Positions 1 to 8,299 are shown, counted from the stretch's first letter. The stretch is 13,419 nucleotides of DNA from Bacteroides sp. (GCA_030529405.1 JAUMWZ010000006.1:1-13419), one strand, 5' to 3'. Notes: generated by a model not told the origin, from the letters alone. Translations and numbers: made by a program.

Positions 1-779
1 TTAAAGACATAACAGACAACAGTATGGTGTGGTTGGGGCACTCATCTTATTTCATGAAGATAGACAATAAGAACATACTTATTGACCCTGTGTTCAACTC
101 AGCATCGCCATTCTCTTTTATGATTAAACCTTTTGATGCTGAATATAATTACTCTTGTAAGGACATTCCTAAGGTAGATATACTTATCATCACACACGAC
201 CATTGGGACCACTTAGACTATGAAGTGGTAAAGGAGATAAAGAGTAGAGTGAGCTTGGTGGTGTGTCCTCTCGGAGTGGGAGAACACTTTGAGTATTGGG
301 GATACGACAATAACGTTATAGTAGAGTTAGACTGGTATGAGAAATCAGACATTGACGGAATGAGCATAACTTGTTTGCCTACAAGACACTATTCAGGTCG
401 TGGCAGAGAAACACGAAAGAATTTATGGGGCTCGTTTATGGTTGAAAGCTCGGCAAAGACAATATACATAGGTGGCGACAGTGGATATGACACACATTTT
501 GCTAAGATAGGCAACGAGTTCACTAACATAGACCTTGCTATACTTGAGAATGGTCAGTACAACGAGGATTGGAGATATATACATCTGCTACCCGATGATT
601 TGCACAAGGCTATGAAAGACTTAAAGGCAAAGAGCTATTTCACTGGGCATAACTCTAAATACGCGCTTGCTCTGCACTCTTGGAACGAGCCAATGAAAAA
701 CTTAGAAAAGATAGCTAAAGAAGATAGTTCTCTGAATATTATAACTTCAAAGATTGGGGAAGTTATAACATTGCAGTAA
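1..779 (+). CDS. MBL-fold metal-dependent hydrolase (UlaG / NAPE-PLD-like), 5' end outside window
   Basis: This is the C-terminal part of a metallo-beta-lactamase-fold hydrolase. The reading frame is open from base 3 with no stop, so the ATG at 24 is probably internal and the true start lies left of the window. Counted from that ATG, the sequence GHSSYF (residues 5-10) is followed by ILIDP (18-22), typical of this subfamily. The metal-binding motif HDHWDH is at 58-63. Further probable ligands are the His in TRHYSG, the Asp in GGDSGYD and the His in FTGHNS near the C-terminus. Known relatives act on lipid phosphodiesters or lactones, but the substrate cannot be read from sequence. No signal peptide can be judged because the N-terminus is missing. 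The gene converges on mgtE, with a 22-bp-period repeat array between them. Family assignment is firm; exact function is unknown. Confidence 0.85.
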   Translation, partial: KDITDNSMVWLGHSSYFMKIDNKNILIDPVFNSASPFSFMIKPFDAEYNYSCKDIPKVDILIITHDHWDHLDYEVVKEIKSRVSLVVCPLGVGEHFEYWGYDNNVIVELDWYEKSDIDGMSITCLPTRHYSGRGRETRKNLWGSFMVESSAKTIYIGGDSGYDTHFAKIGNEFTNIDLAILENGQYNEDWRYIHLLPDDLHKAMKDLKAKSYFTGHNSKYALALHSWNEPMKNLEKIAKEDSSLNIITSKIGEVITLQ

Positions 780-806
780 TCAATGTAAATTCATCTAATT
801 TCAGAC

Positions 807-884
807 TGTATATAATTGACTTGTGAACTATATATAATTTGCGAATAAAGAATATACGGTTTAGATACAAAGTAAGTATACTTT
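807..884 (+). repeat. 22-bp-period AT-rich repeat array A (4 units)
   Basis: Four 12-bp cores start at 807, 829, 851 and 873, each exactly 22 bp apart: tgtatataattg, tatatataattt, aatatacggttt and taagtatacttt. They match TATATATAGTTT at 9, 11, 9 and 9 of 12 positions. The 10-bp spacers between them are unrelated. The array sits in the 168-bp gap between two convergent genes, so a promoter role for either neighbour is unlikely. The direction is the same as in the other five arrays. Confidence 0.8.
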
Positions 885-935
885 GAAAACTGAATAATTA
901 TACCTATAAAACAGAGTGAATATTTCTTAGATGTA

Positions 936-949
936 AGCCTACTTAGGCT
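936..949 (-). other. Small hairpin overlapping the mgtE stop codon
   Basis: The inverted repeat agcct-actt-aggct forms a 5-bp stem with a 4-base loop across the end of mgtE. No T-run follows it on the minus strand, so it is not a convincing intrinsic terminator. No better terminator was seen between mgtE and array A. Confidence 0.3.
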
Positions 950-2294
950 ATAACATAAACAGATATGTTATTATCATATAGATAAGCATACCTATGAAGT
1001 CGTTCGTAATGGTTATAAACGGTCCTGTTGCTATCGCTGGGTCTATTTTCAGCTTCTCTAATATCATAGGTACAAGAGTTCCAAACATAGAGGCAAACAT
1101 TACCACCGCAAAAAGACATATAGGAACAGAATAGACTATTGTTGCAGATGCGTCATAAACAGCTAAATTGTAAGAATACACTATAAGAGATATAATTGTA
1201 GCATTAACAAGTGCCACAACAGACTCCTTTCCTACTTGCTTGAATATATCTTTACTGTCTAATGTTTTATTAGCTAAGCCCTGAACAACAATAGCTGACG
1301 ATTGAGTACCAACATTACCGCCAGTACCACCAATAAGAGGAATATAAAGTGCAATCTCTGGGTGTTGCGCAAAGATTGTATCGAATCTGCCTAGAATTAC
1401 AGAGTTTGCAATACCTCCAATCATACCAAACAACAACCAAGGAAGTCTTGCTTTAGTTTGGTGGAATATATTATCGTCAGTTTCTACATCTAACGAAAGA
1501 CCCGATGCTAATTGGTAATCTCTTTCAGCTTGTTCTTGTGCCACGTCCATAACGTCATCAACTGTAATCTGACCAACTAGTCTGTCGATGCTATCAACTA
1601 CAGGTATGGCAACAAGGCTATATTTACGCATTGCTTGCACAACATCTTCCACAGGTGTATCAACATGAACAGATATAGGATCGCTCTGCATCACGTGTTT
1701 AACCTTAGATATAGATGGAGATGTGATAACCTTTTTCAGCGGGAAGATACCTTTTAGTTTCTCCTCATCGTCAATAACATATACATAGTAAATCTCGTCT
1801 AATTCTTCGGCTTGCAAGCGCATTTCTTTCAGACACTCAGGCATACTCCAGTTCTCATTAACAAGAACCATTTCGGTACCCATTATACCCCCTGCTGTTT
1901 CTTTATCATACTTTAGCAGTTTAAGAATGTCTTTTGCTTGGTCTACGTCAGATATATGAGATATGATTTCTTCTCTTTGTTCTTCGTCAAAGTCTCTTAT
2001 CATGTTCACAGCATCGTCTGTGTCCATGTTGTCTACGAACCTTCTGGCTATGATGTAAGGAGGAAGTATTTTCAAGAAGTCCTTTCTTGTGTCCTCGTCC
2101 ATCTCTACAAGAACATCTGCCGCTAGTTCATTGTCTAACTGCTTATATACAAAGATAGCCTCGTCTATGCTCAACTCATCGCATAGTTCAGCAATACCAA
2201 CGGGGTGTAAGTTCTCAATCAACTCTTTCAACCCCTTAGCATCATTTTGTTCTATCAGTGCTTTTACAGCAATTATTAGTTCTTCGTTAGACAT
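948..2294 (-). CDS. mgtE: Magnesium transporter MgtE
   Basis: Inner-membrane Mg2+ channel/transporter of 448 residues, the usual family length. The N-terminal cytosolic helical domain (about 1-130) carries the characteristic ETAGGIMGTE at 132-141. Two CBS modules follow (about 140-260, including PISVHVDTPVEDV and the IPVVD / LVGQITVDDVMD segment). The C-terminal pore domain (about 280-448) has five hydrophobic segments. It contains the family signature GGTGGNVGTQSS (322-333) and the final pore helix with TNDFIG, whose Asp432 fits the conserved Mg2+-coordinating pore Asp. In known MgtE proteins the N and CBS domains sense cytosolic Mg2+ and close the channel. The gene follows rsmA by 51 bp on the same strand and is probably co-transcribed with it. 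The start is the ATG at 2294; no Shine-Dalgarno is seen. Confidence 0.96.
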   Translation of the reverse strand: MSNEELIIAVKALIEQNDAKGLKELIENLHPVGIAELCDELSIDEAIFVYKQLDNELAADVLVEMDEDTRKDFLKILPPYIIARRFVDNMDTDDAVNMIRDFDEEQREEIISHISDVDQAKDILKLLKYDKETAGGIMGTEMVLVNENWSMPECLKEMRLQAEELDEIYYVYVIDDEEKLKGIFPLKKVITSPSISKVKHVMQSDPISVHVDTPVEDVVQAMRKYSLVAIPVVDSIDRLVGQITVDDVMDVAQEQAERDYQLASGLSLDVETDDNIFHQTKARLPWLLFGMIGGIANSVILGRFDTIFAQHPEIALYIPLIGGTGGNVGTQSSAIVVQGLANKTLDSKDIFKQVGKESVVALVNATIISLIVYSYNLAVYDASATIVYSVPICLFAVVMFASMFGTLVPMILEKLKIDPAIATGPFITITNDFIGMLIYMIITYLFML

Positions 2295-2345
2295 AACTCA
2301 TTTTTACAGAGATGTTTACCTAATCAAATCTCACTATCACAAAGC

Positions 2346-3131
2346 TCACGCTTTAAGTATATCTTCTACTACTTTTGTCAGCTCTATAAACTCTCTTACC
2401 GACAACTGTTCTGGTCTTTTGCCCCAAACAGAACTTTCGTCAAGTTTAACTTCTTTACCTATCAGTGGTTTTATAGAGTTTCTAATAGTCTTTCTTCTTT
2501 GATTAAATGTTGTTTTAACCACTTGCTTAAACAGTTTTTCATCACACCCCAAGTGTTCAACATTGTTTCTTGTCATGCGTATAACCGCACTTTTAACCTT
2601 AGGGGGTGGATTAAACACCGTTTCACTAACAGTAAACAGGTATTCTACATTATACCATGCCTGTATCAACACACTAAGTATCCCGTATGTTTTATTACCT
2701 TCTTTGGCTGCTATCCTCTCTGCCACCTCCTTCTGTATCATTCCCGTACAGCAAGGGATAAGATGTTTATAGTCTAACATCTTAAAAAATATCTGACTAG
2801 AGATATTGTAAGGATAGTTACCCGTAAGAACAAATGGCTTTTGGTCAAAAACATTCTCTAACTTCATCTTCAAGAAATCGTCCTCTATGATATTGTCTTC
2901 CATAGAAGGATATTCTTTTCTTAGGTATGCAACCGACTCAAAATCTAGCTCAACCACCTTAACATGCCTATCCTTTGTTAATAAGTACTGCGTAAGCACA
3001 CCCATTCCGGGACCAACTTCTAGAATTGGAATATTTGGAGCGGTATCAACCGTGTCGGCAATAGCTTTAGCTATCTTCAAATCTTTCAAGAAATGCTGTC
3101 CTAAAAACTTTTTAGGTTTGACCAAATTCAT
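2346..3131 (-). CDS. rsmA: 16S rRNA (A1518/A1519-N6)-dimethyltransferase RsmA (KsgA)
   Basis: Uses S-adenosylmethionine to dimethylate two adjacent adenosines in the 3' terminal helix of 16S rRNA during small-subunit assembly. The 261 residues are normal for the family. The N-terminal KKFLGQHFLKD (7-17) is typical of KsgA. SAM-binding motif I is ILEVGPGMGVLTQ (36-48), the acidic ribose-binding residue lies in VVELD (59-63), and the catalytic motif IV is NYPYNISSQIF (105-115), a Tyr-containing version of the common NLPYN. FNPPPKVKSAVIRM and the C-terminal helical domain complete the protein. The gene is divergent from a membrane protein gene and lies upstream of mgtE. Confidence 0.97.
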   Translation of the reverse strand: MNLVKPKKFLGQHFLKDLKIAKAIADTVDTAPNIPILEVGPGMGVLTQYLLTKDRHVKVVELDFESVAYLRKEYPSMEDNIIEDDFLKMKLENVFDQKPFVLTGNYPYNISSQIFFKMLDYKHLIPCCTGMIQKEVAERIAAKEGNKTYGILSVLIQAWYNVEYLFTVSETVFNPPPKVKSAVIRMTRNNVEHLGCDEKLFKQVVKTTFNQRRKTIRNSIKPLIGKEVKLDESSVWGKRPEQLSVREFIELTKVVEDILKA

Positions 3132-3149
3132 TAAATCAACTTATTAGTT

Positions 3150-3157
3150 TACTTTTG
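3150..3157 (+). promoter_or_regulatory. Possible -7 promoter element for the membrane protein / pepD pair
   Basis: TACTTTTG fits the Bacteroidetes -7 consensus TAnnTTTG. It would place transcription start about 40 nt before the ATG at 3203. No good TTTG -33 box is found at the expected distance, so this is tentative. If real, it argues against translation starting at the TTG at 3155. Confidence 0.3.
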
Positions 3158-3202
3158 CAACGGACAAAGGTAAGTCTTTTTGACTTAAAAGCGAATAATC
3201 CG

Positions 3203-4186
3203 ATGCAAAAGAAACTAATAAAAATAATTTCTAAAGTAATATTACCTGTCTTATTAGGTATATTTATTTTGTATTTAATTTATAGAGAGTTTGATTTCAA
3301 ACTATTCATAGTTTATATTTCAGAAGGAATAGACTGGTGGTTCATGCTTTTTTCTTTCTTCTTTGGCATTATGGCACAGGTGTTTCGTGCATGGAGATGG
3401 AAGATACTACTAAAGCCTATTGGAGCCTATCCAAAGACCAGTAGCTGTACAGATGCTATATTCATTTCGTATGCGGCAAGCTTGGCTGTGCCACGAATTG
3501 GCGAAGTGAGCAGATGTGGAGTAATAAAGCGGACAGACGGAATACCGTTTGCCAAATCACTGGGCACAGTTATAACGGAAAGAATTGTAGATATGCTCAC
3601 GATAGCAGTAATATCTTTCATCACGTTAGTAACACAGATGCCAGTGTTTGTCAGATATATAGAACAAACCGGAGCTAAGATACCTTCCCTATCACATCTC
3701 ATCACATCGCCTTGGTTTTATGTAGGTGTATTTAGCTTTATAGGTATACTCATTCTGATGTATCATCTTAGAAAAACCATCATATTCTATGAGAAAGTAA
3801 AAGGATTTATAATAAACATATCGGAAGGAATATACTCTCTGAGGAAAATACAAGGTATATGGAAGTTCATTTTTTATAGCCTCGCAATATGGGTTTGCTA
3901 TTTCCTGCACTTCTACATAACTTTCTTTTGTTTCAACTTCACAGAACATCTGACCCTAGAAGCTGGACTTGTGATGTTCGTTGTAGGCACTTTTGCCGTA
4001 CTTGTTCCTACTCCTAACGGAGCTGGTGCATGGCACTTCGCCATAATATCTGCACTTATGATGTACGGAATAGATGCAGACAACTCATCTTTATTTGCAT
4101 TAGTTGTACACACTTTTCAAACCTTTTTATTAGTTTTGTTGGGTGTCTTTGCATACGCAAGATTACATATTAGAAACCAAAACTAA
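3203..4186 (+). CDS. YbhN/UPF0104-family (flippase-like, LPG synthase TM domain) membrane protein
   Basis: A polytopic inner-membrane protein of 327 residues from the ATG at 3203. The frame stays open to a TTG at 3155, but that start would add 16 polar residues and would overlap a promoter-like TACTTTTG, so the ATG is preferred. About seven to eight hydrophobic helices are visible, the first directly after MQKKLIKIISK. Family-like segments are the Arg-rich RAWRWKILLKP after helix 2, SYAASLAVPRIGEVSRCGVIKR with its conserved Gly-Glu, ITERIVDML, and the later VPTPNGAGAWHFA. These match the domain shared by YbhN-type proteins and the membrane part of MprF. Relatives are linked to lipid flipping or aminoacyl-lipid synthesis, but there is no MprF synthase domain here and the substrate is unknown. 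pepD follows after 15 bp, so the two are probably one transcript. Confidence 0.88.
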   Translation: MQKKLIKIISKVILPVLLGIFILYLIYREFDFKLFIVYISEGIDWWFMLFSFFFGIMAQVFRAWRWKILLKPIGAYPKTSSCTDAIFISYAASLAVPRIGEVSRCGVIKRTDGIPFAKSLGTVITERIVDMLTIAVISFITLVTQMPVFVRYIEQTGAKIPSLSHLITSPWFYVGVFSFIGILILMYHLRKTIIFYEKVKGFIINISEGIYSLRKIQGIWKFIFYSLAIWVCYFLHFYITFFCFNFTEHLTLEAGLVMFVVGTFAVLVPTPNGAGAWHFAIISALMMYGIDADNSSLFALVVHTFQTFLLVLLGVFAYARLHIRNQN

Positions 4187-4201
4187 AAACACACATAAAT
4201 T

Positions 4202-5662
4202 ATGAGTAGTATTTTATCATTATCACCAAAGAATGTTTGGAAACACTTCCATTCTTTGACACAAATTCCACGTCCATCGGGACACTTGGAAAGAGTTACA
4301 GAATTTCTTGTAAACTTCGGTAAAGAGTTAGGTCTTGAAACTTTCGTTGACGAAGTAGGCAATGTCATCATAAGAAAACCAGCAACTCCGGGAATGGAGA
4401 ACAGAAAGGGCGTGATACTTCAAGCACATAGCGACATGGTACCACAGAAAAACAAAGACACTGTTCACGATTTCGAAAAAGACCCTATACAAACTTACAT
4501 AGACGGAGAATGGGTCAAGGCAAAAGGCACTACACTTGGCGCAGACAATGGTCTTGGTGTGGCAGCAATTATGGCTGTGTTAGAAGACAAAACATTAAAG
4601 CATGGTCCATTGGAAGCACTTATCACATCTGACGAAGAAACAGGAATGTATGGTGCATTCGGCTTAAAACCAGATGTAGTAAAGGGAGAAATACTTCTAA
4701 ACCTTGACTCTGAAGACGAAGGCGAACTATACATTGGCTGTGCAGGAGGTATGGACGTTACGGCAACTCTTGAATATAAAGAAGTAGAACCAGACAGTGA
4801 AGACATAGCTCTAAGAGTAAATCTAAAAGGATTAAAGGGAGGTCACTCGGGACTTGAGATAAATCAAGGCAGAGGTAATGCTAATAAACTTCTAGTTCGC
4901 TTTGTTCGTGAGGCAATCGCTAGTTACGAAGCAAGACTTGCAAGCTGGGAAGGCGGTAATATGCGTAATGCTATACCGAGAGAGGCAGAAGCAGTGATTA
5001 CAATACCTGCTGAAAACGAAGCAGAAGTATTGGAGCTTGTGAAGTACTGTGAGAACTTATTCAACGAAGAATATAGTGCAATAGAAACTCCAATCAAGTT
5101 TACTGCCGAGAGAGTTGAACTACCTAAAGCTATTGTTCCTGAAGAAGTGCAAGACAACCTAGTAGATGCAATTTTTGCATGTCAGAATGGTGTGACAAGA
5201 ATGATACCTACTGTGCCTGATACAGTAGAAACTTCTTCAAACTTAGCAATAATAACTATCGGACACGGTAAAGCAGAAATCAAGATACTTGCAAGAAGTT
5301 CTAGCGACAGTATGAAGGAATATCTTACAACAAGTCTTGAGGCTTGCTTCTCAATGGCTGGAATGAAGGTTGTAATGAGTGGAGGTTACTCTGGCTGGCA
5401 ACCTAATGTGAACTCTCCTATTCTACACGCAATGAAAGAGTCATACAAAGCTCAGTTCGGAGTAGAGCCTGAAGTGAAAGTTATACATGCAGGTTTGGAA
5501 TGTGGAATTATCGGTGCTATCATACCAGGACTAGATATGATATCATTCGGTCCTACTCTTCGCTCGCCTCACTCTCCAGACGAGAGAGCGTTGATACCAA
5601 CAGTTCAAAAGTTCTATGACTTCCTTGTTGCTACACTTGAACAAACTCCAGTGAAAGAATAA
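4202..5662 (+). CDS. pepD: Cytosolic aminoacyl-histidine / non-specific dipeptidase (M20 family)
   Basis: Zinc-dependent cytosolic dipeptidase of 486 residues, the size expected for PepD (Xaa-His dipeptidase, carnosinase-like). Ligand and catalytic motifs are in order: QAHSDMV with His76 and Asp78, GADNGLG with bridging Asp115, SDEETG with catalytic Glu145 and metal ligand Glu146, LNLDSEDEG with Asp169, and SPHSPDER with His457. GLECG at 431-435 is also typical. The insertion between about 205 and 390 is the lid/dimerisation domain (LKGGHSGLEI). In an anaerobic, peptide-using bacterium this enzyme completes breakdown of imported dipeptides. It starts at the ATG at 4202 and ends at a strong terminator. 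Confidence 0.95.
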   Translation: MSSILSLSPKNVWKHFHSLTQIPRPSGHLERVTEFLVNFGKELGLETFVDEVGNVIIRKPATPGMENRKGVILQAHSDMVPQKNKDTVHDFEKDPIQTYIDGEWVKAKGTTLGADNGLGVAAIMAVLEDKTLKHGPLEALITSDEETGMYGAFGLKPDVVKGEILLNLDSEDEGELYIGCAGGMDVTATLEYKEVEPDSEDIALRVNLKGLKGGHSGLEINQGRGNANKLLVRFVREAIASYEARLASWEGGNMRNAIPREAEAVITIPAENEAEVLELVKYCENLFNEEYSAIETPIKFTAERVELPKAIVPEEVQDNLVDAIFACQNGVTRMIPTVPDTVETSSNLAIITIGHGKAEIKILARSSSDSMKEYLTTSLEACFSMAGMKVVMSGGYSGWQPNVNSPILHAMKESYKAQFGVEPEVKVIHAGLECGIIGAIIPGLDMISFGPTLRSPHSPDERALIPTVQKFYDFLVATLEQTPVKE

Positions 5663-5688
5663 GCTAAGACATAAAACGAAACAGTAAA

Positions 5689-5732
5689 GGGTGTAATTAA
5701 AGAGTTAATTCTCTTAATTACACCCTCTTTTT
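5689..5732 (+). terminator. Intrinsic terminator of pepD
   Basis: A perfect 12-bp stem is formed by gggtgtaattaa (5689-5700) and ttaattacaccc (5714-5725). It is extended by an inner gag/ctc pair around the loop ttaatt, with one bulged A. The run TCTTTTT follows directly, a classic plus-strand intrinsic terminator 26 bp after the pepD stop. The minus side has only a short A-run, so bidirectional use is doubtful. Confidence 0.93.
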
Positions 5733-5792
5733 ATGTCTTTATTTCAGTGATATAATAACCATAAAAGCAATAATATTATTATACTTATAAAT

Positions 5793-5870
5793 GATATATA
5801 GTTTGGATATTAGTCATATACAACTTAAAAGTTAGCTATATATAATTTAGAATCCTACTCTACATACATT
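5793..5870 (+). repeat. 22-bp-period AT-rich repeat array B (4 units, two degenerate)
   Basis: Cores start at 5793 (gatatatagttt, 11/12 to TATATATAGTTT), 5815 (catatacaactt, 8/12), 5837 (tatatataattt, 11/12) and 5859 (tctacatacatt, 8/12), all at exact 22-bp steps. Spacers share no sequence. The array lies in the 337-bp space between convergent pepD and the serine hydrolase gene, past the pepD terminator. Apart from the terminator and this array I see nothing convincing in the gap; 5871-5999 is plain AT-rich sequence. Confidence 0.72.
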
Positions 5871-5999
5871 ATTTGCTTTTAGATTAAGACAGTCCTATTA
5901 GTCTATCTTATAAGGTTTAGTGAAAGAAAATACTTATATGTAAAAACAAGCCACTCTTATCTTTCATCATTTAGGCATCTATCTGTATTTATAAATATC

Positions 6000-7043
6000 C
6001 TATTTACTTAATGATTTAGTTAGCTTAATCATCGTTCTTAAAGCAATGTCGGGACGTGCTACCTGATTTACTGTACCCGCTATATATAAGTTCTTCTTGG
6101 GACAACAAAAGGCTATTGAACCAGAAAGACCTACATAACCTACAAATTTAGGAGAACCTCCAAAAGGATTAAATATCCAAGGTAGCTTGAACAGTTGTAC
6201 TCCTATTCCAGAACTCATAGGGTAGAATATTTTATTCCATTCCTGCATCTCACTTATATATTCTAACGGAAAGAGTCTACCTGTGAAGAAAGCCTCAATA
6301 AACATCAGCATATCAGATGAGGTTGAAACCATTCCCCCATCAGCTCTGAATGAAGTCATAGCTTTAGGAATATGCAATTCGCTACTCTTATAGTAAAGAC
6401 TTTTCGGTCTACAATCCGTATAGTCTGTATATAGATATGTTTTTGATAGTCCTATACGATTGATTATTAGCTCATCACAATTTTGAGAATAAGACTTGCC
6501 CGTTATGTTTTCTATTATCTTTCCAAGTAACTGATAGTTACTATCAGAATAGTATGCTTTATTCTTTGTCCCTGGAATAAACAAAGGCTTTAACTTTTTA
6601 GTTCTTTTAATAGCTTGTTCAAAAGTCCATTCTCTGTCATGACCTTTCTTTAGCTCTTCCTCCCAACTTGTTTCTCCTTTTTCTTTGTCCTGAAAATAGT
6701 CTGACAGTCCAGAAGTATGTGCTAAAAGATGTCTTATTGTTATCTGATTTGAATATTCTATTCCTTCATATATGTGTAAACCTTCAACTATTGAAGGTTC
6801 AAGATATAATGAAATTCTGTCGTCAATATTTAGCTTACCTTTTGACCTTAAATACAGAATTATTGCTGTGGTAAACAGCTTTGTAGTGCTTGCAATAAAG
6901 TATGGTATATCTTTATATAAATCTCCAGCCGTTCCATGCCAAATAGTATTGTCTTTCTTTATTGAAAAAGAGATACCAAATATTTTCTTACTATCTACTG
7001 TCTTATCTAAGATGTTTTGCAGTAACTTATCTTTTTCTCTCAT
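6000..7043 (-). CDS. Serine hydrolase, class C beta-lactamase / PBP-like family
   Basis: A 347-residue protein of the beta-lactamase-related serine hydrolase family. The active-site SxxK motif is S52-T-T-K55 in FIASTTKLFTT. The second-motif tyrosine is Tyr165 in YYSDSNYQLLGKIIE, and HLLAHTSGLSDY (105-116) is a very typical family segment. At the third-motif position, where relatives have HxG, the sequence is GYVGLSG (302-308), so His is replaced by Tyr. There is no signal peptide or lipobox: the N-terminus is MREKDKLL, so the protein seems cytosolic, unlike most penicillin-binding relatives. Members include esterases, peptidases and transpeptidase-like proteins; true beta-lactamase activity is not implied. 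It stands alone between arrays B and C. Confidence 0.85.
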   Translation of the reverse strand: MREKDKLLQNILDKTVDSKKIFGISFSIKKDNTIWHGTAGDLYKDIPYFIASTTKLFTTAIILYLRSKGKLNIDDRISLYLEPSIVEGLHIYEGIEYSNQITIRHLLAHTSGLSDYFQDKEKGETSWEEELKKGHDREWTFEQAIKRTKKLKPLFIPGTKNKAYYSDSNYQLLGKIIENITGKSYSQNCDELIINRIGLSKTYLYTDYTDCRPKSLYYKSSELHIPKAMTSFRADGGMVSTSSDMLMFIEAFFTGRLFPLEYISEMQEWNKIFYPMSSGIGVQLFKLPWIFNPFGGSPKFVGYVGLSGSIAFCCPKKNLYIAGTVNQVARPDIALRTMIKLTKSLSK

Positions 7044-7128
7044 ATATCTTACTTATAACTTTATACATATGCAATCTGTACCGTAAAGATAGTCCTATTT
7101 TTAATGTATTTAAGGCTGATATTCAAAT

Positions 7129-7206
7129 GATATACAATTTGCAAGTCAGCTGTATATATTTTAGACAACAAGTATATATAGCTTTGTTACAAATTATATT
7201 TACTTG
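7129..7206 (+). repeat. 22-bp-period AT-rich repeat array C (4 units)
   Basis: Cores begin at 7129 (gatatacaattt, 9/12), 7151 (tgtatatatttt, 10/12), 7173 (tatatatagctt, 11/12) and 7195 (tatatttacttg, 9/12), each 22 bp after the last, with unrelated 10-bp spacers. The array sits in the 374-bp space between the serine hydrolase start and the cutC stop, about 85 bp upstream of the hydrolase ATG. Of the remaining space, 7207-7316 shows nothing recognisable and 7317-7366 holds an inverted repeat. Confidence 0.78.
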
Positions 7207-7316
7207 AGTTAGACAGCAAGAACAGAGCTGACATACAACGACTTATATTGATAAGAAAGAGAACACAATCAGCTATATTTCTTACCTCGTTCACATAATA
7301 TATGGTAAAGACAATC

Positions 7317-7366
7317 TCAACAGACAGTATGATATTTACCTTTTATGTTTATAATCCGTCTGTTGA
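7317..7366 (-). other. Inverted repeat downstream of cutC
   Basis: The 9-bp arms tcaacagac (7317-7325) and gtctgttga (7358-7366) pair perfectly around a 32-base AT-rich loop, 51 bp beyond the cutC stop. There is no clear T-run on the minus side, so it may be a weak terminator, an mRNA 3' stabiliser or a protein site. I cannot decide which. Confidence 0.4.
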
Positions 7367-7417
7367 ATTAAATATATTCCTCATCATAAGGTTATAAACC
7401 CTAGATGTTAGCAAGAT

Positions 7418-8164
7418 TTATTTCAAAGCTAATATAGTATCTTCAACTCGTTTGGCAGTGGTTACATTTCTGCTATACTCTTCAATCTTAACCACACCAC
7501 CCATAGACACTTTGTCGTTCTTGAAAATCATTCCACTGGCAATTTCTTCACGTGCAGAGAAGTGAAACTCTTTAATTCCAGTGCGTTCCGATATTTCTTT
7601 TATGTTTGTTTCTTTCACTCCACAGCCTGCGAGTATTACAATTCTATTATAAGCGAGTTTGTTCAGCTTGGTTAGTAAGTCAATCCCCTCGTATGCTGTG
7701 TTTTCTTGCCCTGAAGTTAGTATTCTGTTGCAACCTGTTGAGATAACATCTTCAAGCCCTTTGAAAGGGTCTTTGCACATATCGAAAGCTCGGTGGAAAG
7801 TCACAGACATATCCCCTGCCTCGGCAACAAGTCTTTTGGTTAGTTCCACATCAATATTTCCATCAGGCAAAAGGCAACCTATCACTACCCCATCTACACC
7901 TAGTTCTCTGCACATACGAATATCCTCTATCATTGACAACTGCTCCACTTCAGAATAGAGGAAATCTCCTCCACGTGGACGTATTATTACGTGTAGCTTT
8001 GTAGTGTTCAGCATCTTGCGGGCAACTTTTATCTCCCCGTAAGAAGGTGTTGTTCCCCCTTCTGGTATTGCAGCACAAAGTTCAACACGTGTGGCACCAC
8101 CTTTCTGTGCAGCCAAACAGCTTTCGACAGAGTTTGCACATACTTCAAACTGATAGTTATTCAT
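7418..8164 (-). CDS. cutC: CutC family protein (copper homeostasis protein CutC)
   Basis: A 248-residue TIM-barrel protein of the CutC family, cytosolic. Family segments from the N-terminus are FEVCANSVESCLAAQKGGA with RVELCA, IPEGGTTPSYGEI, VIIRPRGGDFLYS, VTFHRAFDMC and the ILTSGQ loop, all typical in order and spacing. The frame is open ten codons further (to 8194), but those codons encode a Lys/Arg-rich stretch overlapping the T-rich tail of the rny terminator. The ATG at 8164 (MNNYQFEVCANS) matches the family start. CutC was first linked to copper tolerance in E. coli; a direct metal role is poorly supported in general and nothing nearby suggests copper handling. Confidence 0.92.
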   Translation of the reverse strand: MNNYQFEVCANSVESCLAAQKGGATRVELCAAIPEGGTTPSYGEIKVARKMLNTTKLHVIIRPRGGDFLYSEVEQLSMIEDIRMCRELGVDGVVIGCLLPDGNIDVELTKRLVAEAGDMSVTFHRAFDMCKDPFKGLEDVISTGCNRILTSGQENTAYEGIDLLTKLNKLAYNRIVILAGCGVKETNIKEISERTGIKEFHFSAREEIASGMIFKNDKVSMGGVVKIEEYSRNVTTAKRVEDTILALK

Positions 8165-8187
8165 AGATTTTCTTTTTATGGTATATA

Positions 8188-8246
8188 TAAACAAAACAAG
8201 CTATCTGTGTAAGGTTTGCAAACAATACTTACATTAGATAGCTTGT
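8188..8246 (-). terminator. Intrinsic terminator of rny
   Basis: Arms acaagctatct (8196-8206) and agatagcttgt (8236-8246) are perfect 11-bp complements. The stem continues inward through gtgtaag / cttacat, with one G-U pair and one bulge, to a loop containing the palindrome gtttgcaaac. On the minus strand the hairpin is followed by TTTTGTTT, giving a strong terminator after rny. It ends about 24 bp before the cutC ATG, which suggests that cutC needs its own promoter or readthrough. Confidence 0.85.
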
Positions 8247-8279
8247 ATATATAGTTTAGATGTCAAGTGTATATACTTC
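8246..8279 (+). repeat. 22-bp-period AT-rich repeat array D (2 clear units, weak units on both sides)
   Basis: Two clear cores start at 8246 (tatatatagttt, 12/12) and 8268 (tgtatatacttc, 9/12). In exact 22-bp phase are two weaker candidates: 8224 (aatacttacatt, 7/12) inside the rny terminator, and 8290 (taactacgcttt, 7/12) running into the end of rny. If these are counted, this array too has four units. It lies between the rny stop and the rny terminator, so it would be transcribed in the rny 3' UTR. Confidence 0.68.
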
Positions 8280-8299
8280 ACATCTAAAGTAACTACGCT

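Noticed and set aside
807..884. Simple TA microsatellite or chance AT-rich sequence
   Set aside because: The non-TA part of the core (RTTT), the exact 22-bp phase and the unrelated spacers recur in all six arrays, which TA slippage would not produce.
3155..3202. TTG start for the YbhN-type membrane protein
   Set aside because: It would add a polar extension and overlap a TACTTTTG promoter-like element; the ATG at 3203 leads straight into the first membrane helix.
5885..5914. Imperfect inverted repeat as a terminator for the serine hydrolase gene
   Set aside because: The arms (taagacagtc and gtctatctta) pair with mismatches and no T-run follows on the minus strand.
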